The position numbers and the translations under genes are program-made. From JAVBRU01 sp031547595 (GTDB lineage: Bacteria > Bacillota > Clostridia > Christensenellales > Aristaeellaceae), in NCBI GenBank assembly GCA_031547595.1, contig JAVBRU010000029.1:1-64000 (forward strand): a stretch of DNA of 64,000 bases. The letters run 5' to 3'. The notes under the pieces were generated by a model, which was given only the letters and a program-made list of their open reading frames with translations, was not told the origin of the DNA and did not search any database. Below, in pieces: positions 1 through 8,333 of this stretch (its first letter is position 1; every line of letters starts with the position of its first letter).

Positions 1-1592
1 GCGCCAAGGCCGCTCATCAGGCGTTTAAAGGGGTTTTTCTTGCTTCGCCCCGTCATTAGAAGGATGATCAGGAAACCGATAATGACCATCCACTGCCCGA
101 TGGCTGCAGTGGCGGGCAACACCAGGAGGCCGATGCCCACCAGCAGAATAATCCAGCTGAACTGATCCCACAGTGCCGCCCAGGGATCGCCGCGGCGGAT
201 GTTCAGGTATGCCGCAACGCCAAGGCCCGCAAACAAATGCAGTGCGCCCACACCGATACATACCCCCATCACCAGCAGCGAATCGCTTACAGCGTCCAAT
301 AGCCATAGCTGCTTTGGCAGTGGGTTGAAGCCAAACACCGTATTGTAGATCAAACCCCACACGATGGTGGCTGCGCCGCCATAGGTGAGCAGCATCAGCA
401 TGCGTGAGTTTTGCGGCTTGATCTTTTTCATTTTAATGAACACCGGGATAAACAACAGCATCAGCAGGCCATAGCCGGCGTCAGACAACATCATGCCAAA
501 CAGGCATGCATAGAAAGGGGCCATGATGGCGGTTGGGTCTATGCTGCGGTAGGCCGGCAGTGCAAAGCCCTCTACTACAGGCTCAAAGGCGGTATTAAAC
601 TTATTATTGTTAAGCTTAACAGGCGGTTCTTCCTCCGGCAACGGATCAGAGAACTCCACCGCGCAGGTGGGAGAAACAGACTTCAGTCTTTTTTGCACCG
701 CTTCCTGCGCGTGTGCCGGCATCCAGCCCTGCAAATAGAAGGTGCTGTCTGTAACGGCAAAGCGCTGTGCAGCTTCCGCCCGCGCCAAATCCATCCCCAG
801 CATATCCGCCAATATTTTGAGTGACCGGATGTGCGGTGCCATCGCCGCCAGCTCCTGCTGGGCGGCCTCGCGCTCTGCCCCAATTTCCTTGAGCTGCTGG
901 TGCAGCTGCGCCACATACTCTGCAGGCTTGATATGACGCAGCGCGTCAAAGTTTTCGGGGGTAAACTCTGCCGCTTCCAACGCCGCGGCAGCTTCTGCCT
1001 GCTGCTCTTTGTGCACGGTGAGGATGATGCAGGTGCGCTCCCGAACAGGCGAAAGCTGCGTGAGCGTGATCAGCGGGCACGCCAAAATAGCGTCCTGCAA
1101 TGCCGGCAGCGCGCGCGTGAGCACGGTGCCGGTATAGAAGCGGACGCTGCGGGTGGGATGTAATTCATTGGGGGTGATGTCCAGAGAACTCCAGGGTGTA
1201 TACTGCGCAATATAGGCCTGGGAGCGTGCTTGCAAGCTGTTCATTTCGCCCGCGCGGCGCTCCATCTGTTCCAGGCGGCCAATCAGCTCAAACAGTTTGT
1301 CCTGATGCTCGTAAACATCCTGTGCCTGCTCGTCAGATACCTCCGGCATAACCCCGAACATGGGTTTATTGTCGGTATCATAGCGGCCCAGCTTGTCTAA
1401 TGCCCATTTTACCTGCTTGATTTGCTCGCCCAAATGCTGCGCGGCGCGCGGGTCGGGCGCACAGTAATTCTGTGCGTCTTCGCCCGGCTGTTCAATTTGC
1501 ATGCATTCCATGCGCTGCAAGACGCGCAAAATTTTTTCGCGGTCTTTTTGCATGGCAAGCAGCTTTACGCGCTTCATTTCAACGATTGCCAT
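1..1592 (-). CDS. V-type ATP synthase subunit I (partial, C-terminus beyond left edge)
   Basis: Membrane stator subunit of the V/A-type ATPase, which couples the ring of K subunits to the peripheral stalk. About 530 residues are visible from the ATG at 1592. The soluble N-terminal half begins MAIVEMKRVKLLAM, typical of the family, and contains helical coiled-coil stretches. The C-terminal half has hydrophobic helices (for example LMLLFIPVFIKMKKIKP and a Gly/Val-rich segment) expected of the proton-path domain. The gene has no stop in the window, so it continues to the left. It overlaps the end of the preceding stalk gene by 14 bases, indicating translational coupling. The other V-ATPase genes should follow beyond the edge. 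Confidence 0.9.
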   Translation of the reverse strand, partial: MAIVEMKRVKLLAMQKDREKILRVLQRMECMQIEQPGEDAQNYCAPDPRAAQHLGEQIKQVKWALDKLGRYDTDNKPMFGVMPEVSDEQAQDVYEHQDKLFELIGRLEQMERRAGEMNSLQARSQAYIAQYTPWSSLDITPNELHPTRSVRFYTGTVLTRALPALQDAILACPLITLTQLSPVRERTCIILTVHKEQQAEAAAALEAAEFTPENFDALRHIKPAEYVAQLHQQLKEIGAEREAAQQELAAMAPHIRSLKILADMLGMDLARAEAAQRFAVTDSTFYLQGWMPAHAQEAVQKRLKSVSPTCAVEFSDPLPEEEPPVKLNNNKFNTAFEPVVEGFALPAYRSIDPTAIMAPFYACLFGMMLSDAGYGLLMLLFIPVFIKMKKIKPQNSRMLMLLTYGGAATIVWGLIYNTVFGFNPLPKQLWLLDAVSDSLLVMGVCIGVGALHLFAGLGVAAYLNIRRGDPWAALWDQFSWIILLVGIGLLVLPATAAIGQWMVIIGFLIILLMTGRSKKNPFKRLMSGLG

Positions 1593-1896
1593 GGTGCATA
1601 ATCCTCTCTGCCACAGCCTGCGCCGCCGCGGGAATGCCAGCGCGTGCGCTTTGGCACAGTGCGTCAAGCGCCGCCTGTTTGTCCCCGGCCTGCGCTGCCA
1701 GCTGCTGCTCGGTTGTTGCCTTTTCCTTGTTCAACAGCTGCTGGTATTGGTTTCGAATGTCCGCCGCAGCCTCGCGCTCGTGCAGAAGGATCGCTTCCTC
1801 TGTGGATTTGAGGATTTCGCGTGCCTCCTGCTGTGCACTTTGGCGAATGACGTCGGCTTCAGCTTCCGCCTTACGGATATGATCCAGTAGTTCCAA
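1579..1896 (-). CDS. V-type ATPase peripheral stalk subunit (G/H type)
   Basis: A 105-residue protein, almost entirely charged Ala/Glu/Gln-rich helix (for example AEADVIRQSAQQEAREILK), as expected of the coiled-coil peripheral stalk subunit AhaH/NtpF that pairs with subunit E. The start is a TTG with a GGAGG ribosome site nine bases upstream. It ends inside the first codons of subunit I, which fixes its role as the first V-ATPase gene of the operon. It follows uracil phosphoribosyltransferase at a distance of 38 bases and is probably co-transcribed with it. The low-complexity helix makes exact homology hard to judge by eye, so position carries much of the call. Confidence 0.8.
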   Translation of the reverse strand: MELLDHIRKAEAEADVIRQSAQQEAREILKSTEEAILLHEREAAADIRNQYQQLLNKEKATTEQQLAAQAGDKQAALDALCQSARAGIPAAAQAVAERIMHHGNR

Positions 1897-1934
1897 GTGT
1901 TACAGCCTCCTTCCATACAGAAAGAAAACGGTTG

Positions 1935-2564
1935 TTATTTGGTGCCAAACAGGCGGTCGCCCGCATCGCCCAGGCCCGGGATGATATAGCCATGATCATT
2001 GAGCTTCTCATCCAGCGCGGCCACATAGATGTCCACATCCGGGTGCGCTTCCTGAATGGCGGCAATGCCCTCGGGCGCTGCGATCAGGTTGACCAGCCGC
2101 ACGTTGTTGCAGCCGCGCTGCTTAATAAAGTCAATCGCCGCAGCCGCGCTGCCGCCAGTGGCCAGCATAGGGTCGAGCACAATCAGCTCGCGGTGCTGCG
2201 CGTCTTCTGGCAGCTTGCAGTAGTATTCGACCGGCAGGAGGGTGACGGGATCCCTGTACAAGCCGATGTGCCCTACTTTAGCATTTGGGATCAGGCGCAT
2301 AATGCCATCCACCATGCCAAGGCCTGCACGCAAAATGGGAATGATGCCAATGGGCTTACCTGCCAGCATCTTGGTTTGCATTTTGCAGATGGGGGTTTCT
2401 ACTTCAACTTCTTCAACCGTCAAATCGCGCGTCACTTCATATACCATCAGCATGGAAATTTCGTCTAATAATTCGCGGAACTCCTTGCAGCCGGTGTTCT
2501 TGTCGCGCATAATGCTCAGCTTGTGCTGAATGAGCGGATGATCAAATACATGTACTTTTCCCAC
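1935..2564 (-). CDS. upp: uracil phosphoribosyltransferase
   Basis: Converts uracil and PRPP to UMP in pyrimidine salvage. Length 209 residues is exactly usual for the family. The PRPP-binding loop VLDPMLATGGSA is at residues 129-140 and the uracil-binding C-terminus has the family's GDAGDRLFGTK ending. Translation starts at a GTG with AAGGAAGG upstream. A good promoter lies at 2624-2652. In many Firmicutes upp sits just ahead of the F-type ATP synthase operon; here it sits ahead of a V-type operon instead. Confidence 0.97.
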   Translation of the reverse strand: MGKVHVFDHPLIQHKLSIMRDKNTGCKEFRELLDEISMLMVYEVTRDLTVEEVEVETPICKMQTKMLAGKPIGIIPILRAGLGMVDGIMRLIPNAKVGHIGLYRDPVTLLPVEYYCKLPEDAQHRELIVLDPMLATGGSAAAAIDFIKQRGCNNVRLVNLIAAPEGIAAIQEAHPDVDIYVAALDEKLNDHGYIIPGLGDAGDRLFGTK

Positions 2565-2623
2565 AGGACATCCTTCCTTTCGTAAGCCCGAAACTTGCCA
2601 TTATTGCATAATTATCAAGATCC

Positions 2624-2652
2624 ATTATAAATCATAGTCCACAAAACCGCAA
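2624..2652 (-). promoter_or_regulatory. promoter of upp / V-ATPase operon
   Basis: On the minus strand a TTGCGG box and a TATAAT box are separated by 17 bases, about 60 bases upstream of the upp GTG start. Confidence 0.65.
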
Positions 2653-2725
2653 TAGGCAGTTGTTAAAAATATCATAAAGAATTGCAAAAGCCTGCTTTAA
2701 CTCTTCCAGCAGATTGGAAACCCGG

Positions 2726-2754
2726 TTGACATCCGGCCAGACTTATAGTAAACT
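2726..2754 (+). promoter_or_regulatory. promoter of the ABC-F gene
   Basis: Perfect TTGACA at 2726-2731, 17-base spacer, then TAAACT at 2749-2754. It points at the leader and ABC-F gene. Transcription should begin near 2761, giving a leader of about 195 bases. Confidence 0.7.
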
Positions 2755-2760
2755 GATAGT

Positions 2761-2955
2761 ACTTAAAGGATAGGGGTGAAAGGATGAACAACTAACCTGC
2801 TGTTGTGTGCACAACATGGCATAAGCAAACGGAAATATGTTTTTCCGTGTGTTTTTTGCCGCGCAGGTTGGGTGTCCCTCCTTTTTTGTTGCGTTAATAG
2901 TTCTTGGCGCATGGAGGTGCTCGCAGTCTGCATCCACTGAAAGACGGAGGACATC
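2761..2955 (+). promoter_or_regulatory. attenuator leader of the ABC-F gene with a three-codon mini-ORF
   Basis: A mini-ORF ATG-AAC-AAC-TAA (2784-2795) has a strong ribosome site, AGGGGTG, just upstream. Its stop codon overlaps AACCTGC (2794-2800), which pairs perfectly with GCAGGTT (2863-2869). Between them lies a hairpin ACGGAAA/TTTCCGT (2829-2848) followed by GTGTTTTTT, which looks like an intrinsic terminator, and a small TGTTGTG/CACAACA hairpin (2802-2817). A second T-rich run follows GGGTGTCCC at 2870-2887. This layout fits ribosome-mediated attenuation of the kind known for Listeria lmo0919 and Bacillus vmlR. Which structure terminates and which antiterminates cannot be settled by eye. 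Confidence 0.65.
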
Positions 2956-4455
2956 ATGGCCAGAATTTCTATTGACAATTTGACATTTAACTACGACGGC
3001 AGCTTTTCGCCCGTGTTTGAAAAAGCATCCTTCCAAATCGACAGCGCATGGAAGCTGGGGCTGGTGGGGCGCAATGGACGCGGAAAAACCACGCTGCTGC
3101 GGCTGATGCACGGAGATTTTCCATATCAGGGCAGCATCGACGCGCCCATGCAATTTGATTACTTTCCCTTCCCCGTGCAAGATACCGGGCGCGTCACAAG
3201 GGATATTTTGTATGATCTTGTGGATGCAAACGAGCAATGGTGTGTAGAGCGTGAACTTTCGCTGCTAAACATACCCGAGTCTGTTTCCGGTCGTCCGTTT
3301 TGCACGCTGTCGCAAGGAGAACAGACCAAAGTCTTGTTGGCGACGATGTTCGCACGGGAGAATCGTTTTCTCCTGATTGACGAGCCCACTCATCATTTGG
3401 ACATGGACGGGCGCGCACAGGTGAGTAAATACCTGAATAAAAAGCAGGGCTACATATTGGTATCCCACGACCGCGCTTTTCTGGATGGCTGTATCGACCA
3501 TGTGCTGTCCATCAATAAAGCAACCATTGAAGTGCAAAGAGGCAACTTCTCCTCCTGGCAGCACAACAAGCAAATGCAGGATGATTTTGAACGCGCAGAG
3601 AATGAAAAGCTGAAGAAGGACATTGGGCACCTCACCGAAGCGGCACGGCGCACAGGCGCCTGGTCGGATAGAATTGAAGCCACTAAAATCGGCTCTCATG
3701 CCGCCGACCGCGGTGCCATTGGCGCACAGGCAGCCCGTATGATGAAGCGTTCTAAGGCCATCGAAAAGCGCCGCAATGACGCTGTGGAAGAGAAAAAAGG
3801 GCTGCTGAAAAACATTGAGCAGGTAGATGATCTGAAGCTCTTTCCCCTTTCCCATCCGGCAGACGCTTTGGTCACCTACTCCAATGTGTCCATCGCTTAC
3901 CCCGCTACGGATGGCGAACTGGAGACCATCGTGCAGGATTTTTCGCTGATTGTGAAAAATGGCGACCGGATTGCCCTGAATGGCCCCAATGGCTGCGGCA
4001 AATCCAGTATCATCAAGCTGCTGACTGGAGATATTGCCCCGAGCGCCGGCACCGTGAAAACAGCGTCCAATCTGATCCTTTCTTATGTGCCCCAAAGCGC
4101 GAACCTGCAAGGCGATATGCGCGATTATATTTCGCACGCACAGATAGACGAGACGCTGTTCAAAACCATCCTGCGCAAGTTTGACTTCTCCAGAGAGCAT
4201 TTTGAGAAAGACATGAGCACTTACAGCGCCGGGCAGAAGAAAAAAGTGCTGCTGGCGCGCAGCCTTTGCGAGAAAGCGCATCTATATATCTGGGACGAAC
4301 CGCTCAACTACATCGACGTATTGTCCCGCATCCAGCTGGAAGGGCTGCTATTGGCCTTCACGCCAAGCATGATCTTTGTGGAGCACGACCGCACCTTTAC
4401 CGACACCATTGCCACCAAGGTGATCACCATGGAGCGAGCGGGAAGGACGAGGTGA
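2956..4455 (+). CDS. Lsa-type ABC-F ribosomal protection protein
   Basis: A soluble tandem ATP-binding protein of 499 residues without membrane segments, the ABC-F layout. Domain 1 has Walker A GRNGRGKTT (38-46), signature LSQGEQ (about 118) and Walker B LLIDEPTHHLD (about 138). Domain 2 has GPNGCGKSS (about 343), signature YSAGQKKK (423) and WDEPLNYIDV. The charged interdomain linker near residues 195-275 is the region that reaches into the ribosome in resistance-type members. The sequence most resembles the Lsa group, which protects ribosomes from lincosamides, pleuromutilins and streptogramin A. The attenuator leader supports an antibiotic-inducible resistance role. The actual drug spectrum is inferred, and a housekeeping ABC-F is less likely. 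Confidence 0.85.
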   Translation: MARISIDNLTFNYDGSFSPVFEKASFQIDSAWKLGLVGRNGRGKTTLLRLMHGDFPYQGSIDAPMQFDYFPFPVQDTGRVTRDILYDLVDANEQWCVERELSLLNIPESVSGRPFCTLSQGEQTKVLLATMFARENRFLLIDEPTHHLDMDGRAQVSKYLNKKQGYILVSHDRAFLDGCIDHVLSINKATIEVQRGNFSSWQHNKQMQDDFERAENEKLKKDIGHLTEAARRTGAWSDRIEATKIGSHAADRGAIGAQAARMMKRSKAIEKRRNDAVEEKKGLLKNIEQVDDLKLFPLSHPADALVTYSNVSIAYPATDGELETIVQDFSLIVKNGDRIALNGPNGCGKSSIIKLLTGDIAPSAGTVKTASNLILSYVPQSANLQGDMRDYISHAQIDETLFKTILRKFDFSREHFEKDMSTYSAGQKKKVLLARSLCEKAHLYIWDEPLNYIDVLSRIQLEGLLLAFTPSMIFVEHDRTFTDTIATKVITMERAGRTR

Positions 4456-4530
4456 GTTACGCTGCGGCAGGGAACGCTGGGGCTCCTCGCCCCAGACCCT
4501 CGGCAGGAGATTTCATCTCCTGCACCTCAC
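4456..4530 (+). repeat. double-hairpin repeat, copy 1
   Basis: Starts directly after the ABC-F stop codon. It holds hairpin CTGGGGC/GCCCCAG followed by hairpin CAGGAGAT/ATCTCCTG, joined by ACCCTCGG. An inverted second copy lies at 4645-4703. Confidence 0.75.
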
Positions 4531-4547
4531 TTATAAAAATAATAATA

Positions 4548-4602
4548 ACCGTCTTGTCAGTGCTAGCACAGTTGTGCGCTATCTGGCAAGACGGTCTTTT
4601 TT
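4548..4602 (+). terminator. intrinsic terminator between convergent ABC-F and ackA genes
   Basis: Stem ACCGTCTTGTCAG/CTGGCAAGACGGT (13 pairs, one G-U) with further pairing of TAGCACA/TGCGCTA inside, followed by CTTTTTT. It serves the plus-strand ABC-F gene. Confidence 0.85.
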
Positions 4603-4644
4603 ACTTTCCGTATTCACACAACAATCGGTGAATAATACAGAAGT

Positions 4645-4703
4645 GTGGGTGCAGGGGCATCATGCCCCTGCCGGGGGTCTGGGGCGAGTAGCCCCAGCGT
4701 AAC
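4645..4703 (-). repeat. double-hairpin repeat, copy 2 (inverted)
   Basis: Reverse complement of the element at 4456-4530. The first hairpin is nearly unchanged (CTGGGGC/GCCCCAG). In the second, GGAGAT/ATCTCC is replaced by GGGGCAT/ATGCCCC, with changes on both arms that keep pairing. It ends next to the ackA stop codon. Confidence 0.75.
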
Positions 4704-4715
4704 CTCTCCGCCGCG

Positions 4716-5927
4716 TTATTGCACCAGCTCCAGCGTGTCGCGGGCGATGGCGATTTCTTCGTTGGTGGGGATGACGAGAATCTTCACCTTGCTATCGTCA
4801 GCAGAGAGCACAGCTTCCGCGCCGCGGGGCGGGTTATTCTTGGTGATGTCAAACTTCGCGCCCAGGAACTCCATTCCCTCCATCACGCGTGCACGCAGGC
4901 CATCGTTGTTTTCACCGATACCGGCAGTAAACACAATGACGTCTACGCCATTCATTACGGCGGCATACGCGCCGATGTATTTACGGATGCCGGCCACCAG
5001 CATATCACGCGCGATGATGGCGCGTTCGTTGCCCGCATCTGCCGCGGCATCGATATCGCGCATGTCGCTGCTGATGCCGCTGATGCCCAGCAGGCCGCTC
5101 TTTTTATTGCACATATCCAGCACTTGGTCGACAGTCATGTTGTCATTATTGGCGATGAACTGCACAACAGCCGGGTCCATGCTGCCGCTGCGGGTGCCCA
5201 TCAGCACACCTTCCAGCGGGGTGATGCCCATAGAGGTATCCACGCACTTGCCATATTCCACAGCAGCCAGCGAGGAACCGTTGCCCAGATGGCAGGTGAT
5301 GATGCGCAGCTCTTCGGGCTTTTTGCCCAGGAACTCTGCGGTACGCTTGCTGACATAGCGGTGGCTGGTGCCGTGGAAGCCATAGCGGCGCACCTTGAGA
5401 CGCTCGTAATACTCCATGGGCACGCCGTACAGGTAGGCCTTGGGCGGCATGGTCTGGTGGAAAGCGGTATCAAACACGGCCACCATGGGGGTATTAGGCA
5501 TAACCGCCTGGCAAGCCTTGATACCCATGAGGTTGGCGGGGTTGTGCAAGGGGCCAAGGGGGATGTTTTCTTCCACGGCAGCAATCACATCATCATTGAT
5601 GATCACAGAGCCGCTGAACTTCGCGCCGCCATGCAGCACGCGGTGACCCACAGCGCTGATCTCGTCCATATTGCTGACAACGCCGTATTCTTTATCCGTC
5701 AAAGCTGCCAGCATCGCGCGGCTGGCTGCGATATGATCAGCCATATCTTTTTGCTCTACGAAGGTCTTGTCGTCCGTCTTTTGCGTGATTTTGCTGCCCT
5801 CAATGCCATCGTGCGCCTGGATGCCGATACGCTCCACCAAGCCCTTGGCCAGGGTACGCTCGTCCTGCATATCAATCAATTGATATTTCAGAGAAGAAGA
5901 GCCAGCATTCACGATCAAAATTTTCAT
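4716..5927 (-). CDS. ackA: acetate kinase
   Basis: Makes ATP from acetyl phosphate and ADP, the last step of acetate fermentation. Length 403 residues and the N-terminal MKILIVNAGSSSLKYQL phosphate-binding motif are standard. Other family motifs are visible: GHRVLHGG, FDTAFHQTMP, YGFHGTSHRYV and HLGNGSSLAAV. No phosphotransacetylase gene adjoins it, unlike many Clostridia. It is monocistronic, with its own promoter upstream and a terminator/repeat region downstream. Confidence 0.98.
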   Translation of the reverse strand: MKILIVNAGSSSLKYQLIDMQDERTLAKGLVERIGIQAHDGIEGSKITQKTDDKTFVEQKDMADHIAASRAMLAALTDKEYGVVSNMDEISAVGHRVLHGGAKFSGSVIINDDVIAAVEENIPLGPLHNPANLMGIKACQAVMPNTPMVAVFDTAFHQTMPPKAYLYGVPMEYYERLKVRRYGFHGTSHRYVSKRTAEFLGKKPEELRIITCHLGNGSSLAAVEYGKCVDTSMGITPLEGVLMGTRSGSMDPAVVQFIANNDNMTVDQVLDMCNKKSGLLGISGISSDMRDIDAAADAGNERAIIARDMLVAGIRKYIGAYAAVMNGVDVIVFTAGIGENNDGLRARVMEGMEFLGAKFDITKNNPPRGAEAVLSADDSKVKILVIPTNEEIAIARDTLELVQ

Positions 5928-5962
5928 GCGTAATAATCTCCCTTACTGTGTTTGTTCAAGAC

Positions 5963-5991
5963 ATTATACAATTGCCAGGGGATTTTTGCAA
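5963..5991 (-). promoter_or_regulatory. ackA promoter
   Basis: On the minus strand TTGCAA, 17-base spacer, TATAAT. The start codon is about 35 bases further on. Confidence 0.75.
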
Positions 5992-5997
5992 GCAATC

Positions 5998-6570
5998 TTA
6001 CACGTTTTCCTGTTTTTCTTCGTTTATTGTTTTGATATAGCGCTGCACTGCATGCACTGCATAAAACACCAGTGCGCACAGCGTAAGCGCCACCGCAATC
6101 CACACCACCACACGGTGCAGCGGGAAGCCCCATTCGAGGAAGTATTTTTCAAAGAAACACAATATGAGCGCGATGACCACCGTCACCTGCGCCACCTTGC
6201 CAATCATTTCGCTGTGCACCACCACATGATGACGCAGCAGTATCATGCCGCCCAGCACCATCAGCGCCTCTTTGGCAATCAAAATCACCAGCGCTGCAAC
6301 CGGCAAAATCTCTGCCAGCACCAGCGACAGCATTACGCTGATCACCATCAGCTTGTCCGCCAAAGGATCCATCAGTTTGCCAAAATCGGTGATCAGATTA
6401 TATTTACGCGCGATATACCCGTCCGCCAAGTCCGTCAAGCTGGCAAAAGCAAACACCGCCAGTGCCCACAGGCGCTTTTCATTCGTAAAAAGGACCCAGT
6501 AGACCGGGATCAATAAAGCGCGGATCATCGTCAGTACATTGGGGACATTCCAGATCTTTTGCTTTTGCAT
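5998..6570 (-). CDS. pgsA: CDP-diacylglycerol-glycerol-3-phosphate 3-phosphatidyltransferase
   Basis: Membrane enzyme for the committed step of phosphatidylglycerol synthesis. The CDP-alcohol phosphotransferase signature D-G-x2-A-R-x8-G-x3-D-x3-D is visible as DLADGYIARKYNLI followed by DFGKLMDPLADK. The 190 residues include several hydrophobic helices. The start MQKQKIWNVPN is typical of Firmicute PgsA and has a GGTGAGG ribosome site. Other CDP-alcohol transferases share the motif, but length and start favour PgsA. Confidence 0.9.
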   Translation of the reverse strand: MQKQKIWNVPNVLTMIRALLIPVYWVLFTNEKRLWALAVFAFASLTDLADGYIARKYNLITDFGKLMDPLADKLMVISVMLSLVLAEILPVAALVILIAKEALMVLGGMILLRHHVVVHSEMIGKVAQVTVVIALILCFFEKYFLEWGFPLHRVVVWIAVALTLCALVFYAVHAVQRYIKTINEEKQENV

Positions 6571-6608
6571 GGCCTCACCCCCATTAAGGATGCAAACAGT
6601 ATACCATA

Positions 6609-6992
6609 TCAGAACACGTTTTTCAATGCCAACGCGTCACGATGATAGATGTGCGCCAGTGCCTGCACAAGCTGTTCTGCATAAAGTCTGGCATATACCG
6701 AATCCTTTTCCTGTATGGCTACGTCAAGCAGGCCAAACCCCAAGTTTACATCGTCTATATCGTCATGCCCCACCCAAAGGTACAATACCTCGGCTGTTTT
6801 TTCCCAATTGGCATGGGCATCCGTGATGCTTCGCTCCGCGTTCTCCCAATCTCCTTGTGTTAAAAATGCCTGCACTTCCTCAACAGCCAGGATATAGCGC
6901 TCGCTCTCCCAGCGGTTGGTCAGCCCGCAGTAGAGTGAAATGCCAAGCAGGATCACAAGGCAGCCAATGATCGTGATCACAGTGCCCTTCAC
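6609..6992 (-). CDS. DUF4363 family protein
   Basis: A 127-residue protein with one N-terminal membrane segment (TVITIIGCLVILLGISLYCG) and a helical outer part. It resembles DUF4363 proteins, which are regularly encoded next to DUF421 proteins in Clostridia and Bacilli. The GTG start overlaps the stop of the DUF421 gene by four bases, so the two are translationally coupled. No enzyme motif is visible; function unknown, but a partner of the DUF421 protein is likely. Confidence 0.75.
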   Translation of the reverse strand: MKGTVITIIGCLVILLGISLYCGLTNRWESERYILAVEEVQAFLTQGDWENAERSITDAHANWEKTAEVLYLWVGHDDIDDVNLGFGLLDVAIQEKDSVYARLYAEQLVQALAHIYHRDALALKNVF

Positions 6993-7714
6993 CAGTGCAC
7001 CTCCTCGGGCGACAGCGCGTCCAGCAGGTGCGGCTGCGCCTCTTTTTCCTTGCCCTGCACAAACAGCTTGCCCTCAGTATCGAGGCTCGCCAGCAGCACA
7101 TCCTGCGGGTTTTGATAGCCAAGCGGGCTGATTTGTTTGATCAGCCAGTTTTGATCCACGCCGCAGAATTGCAAATGCCCCTCCTGCACCTTGCCGTCCA
7201 TCACAAGGGTCATGCAAATCCCCTCATACTCGGTGGGAATGTTCATATCCTTGGGCGTCAAGGGGCGGTGCTGGGATTGCGTGAATACGCTGAGCGTGCC
7301 GTTTGTTTCCAAAATGGCAGCCTCAATCTGCGAAACATTTAAAAATCCTTTGGCGCGAAGCTCTTCCATCAAGTCGCTCAGGCTATAGCACATGCGCTTC
7401 ATTTCTTCATATTGAATGGTGCCGTGGCGGATAATCACACTCGGCCCGCCGCACAGCATGCGCCGTGCCCAGGTGAATTTCATGTTCAAAATGGCAACCA
7501 CCCCTTGCACCAACACCAGCGTCACAATAGGCACCAGGCCATACACCAGTGGCGTACCCATATATTCCATAGGCGCGGACGCCAAATCCGCAATCAGCAT
7601 GATCAGCACAAATTCGTAGGGCTGCAATTGCCCCACCTGGCGTTTGCCCATCAGCCGCATGGCCAGGATTGAAACGGCGTATAATATCACCGTGCGCACA
7701 GAAACTGTCAGCAT
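6989..7714 (-). CDS. DUF421 membrane protein (YetF family)
   Basis: A 241-residue integral membrane protein. The N-terminus has about three hydrophobic helices including the conserved RLMGKRQVGQLQPYEFV stretch, followed by the soluble DUF421 domain with GPSVIIRHGTI and LMEELRAKGF. I chose the ATG at 7714 over an in-frame codon at 7777 because GAGGAGTGAGG lies directly before it and the family starts near this point. Biochemical function is unknown; the family is linked to spore or envelope processes in Firmicutes. Confidence 0.87.
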   Translation of the reverse strand: MLTVSVRTVILYAVSILAMRLMGKRQVGQLQPYEFVLIMLIADLASAPMEYMGTPLVYGLVPIVTLVLVQGVVAILNMKFTWARRMLCGGPSVIIRHGTIQYEEMKRMCYSLSDLMEELRAKGFLNVSQIEAAILETNGTLSVFTQSQHRPLTPKDMNIPTEYEGICMTLVMDGKVQEGHLQFCGVDQNWLIKQISPLGYQNPQDVLLASLDTEGKLFVQGKEKEAQPHLLDALSPEEVHW

Positions 7715-7770
7715 ATCCTCACTCCTCCACAATAACATGCGCATTATTACGCAAAACATGCGGCATGATA

Positions 7771-7800
7771 TTGCCAAGCATTGCCGGTATGTGATAAAAT
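7771..7800 (+). promoter_or_regulatory. promoter of the GNAT gene at 7828
   Basis: TTGCCA at 7771, 18-base spacer, TAAAAT at 7795-7800. It lies back to back with the DUF421 gene. Confidence 0.5.
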
Positions 7801-7827
7801 AAGCGGTGCGCTTGATACGGGCTGGGG

Positions 7828-8301
7828 GTGACTGGGCTGCTGAAGATGTTTACACGCCGCGCGATGTTTGCCGATAGCGAGATCGAGCTGGTATTATCCA
7901 AGGATGATGTGACCGATCCGGAGTGCGGCATTATGGGGGGCTATGTGTTTTATATCTACCCGCCCAAATCCCGCCAGTACATGGGCTATATCAGCCTGCG
8001 CCTGGGCGAAAGCCCGGGGCTGTACTACCTGGGGCACATCGGATACCGCATTGAGGCAGAGTATCGCGGGCATGGTTATGCGGCGCGCGCCTGCAGCCTG
8101 ATGATGCCGCTGCTGCAGCAGATGCAAATGCGCAGCATCGTGATCACTACGGATGTGGATAACATTCCGTCCCGGAAAACCTGCGAGAAGCTTGGCTGTG
8201 TGTTGGAGCGCATTGCGCCCGTGCCGCCGGAATACCGGGCAATCTGCTCCGGCTCTGTGCGCAAATGCCGCTATATCCTGCGCATACCGCCGCGTGATTA
8301 A
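7828..8301 (+). CDS. GNAT family N-acetyltransferase
   Basis: A 157-residue protein with the acetyl-CoA binding pattern YRIEAEYRGHGYAARAC (R-x-x-G-x-G/A) and the following helix, then DVDNIPSRKTCEKLGC, typical of RimJ/RimL-like GNATs. The substrate cannot be read from sequence. The start is a GTG at 7828; an ATG at 7846 is an alternative and neither has a perfect ribosome site. It is the first gene of a plus-strand run that continues with the hydrolase and cell-wall ligases. Confidence 0.8.
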   Translation: MTGLLKMFTRRAMFADSEIELVLSKDDVTDPECGIMGGYVFYIYPPKSRQYMGYISLRLGESPGLYYLGHIGYRIEAEYRGHGYAARACSLMMPLLQQMQMRSIVITTDVDNIPSRKTCEKLGCVLERIAPVPPEYRAICSGSVRKCRYILRIPPRD

Positions 8302-8333
8302 CATATACTACCCACAATGGGAGGGCTGTCACA

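Noticed and set aside
2870..2887. GGGTGTCCC plus T-run as an independent strong terminator
   Set aside because: A three-pair stem is too weak alone; it is kept only as a possible part of the ABC-F leader fold.
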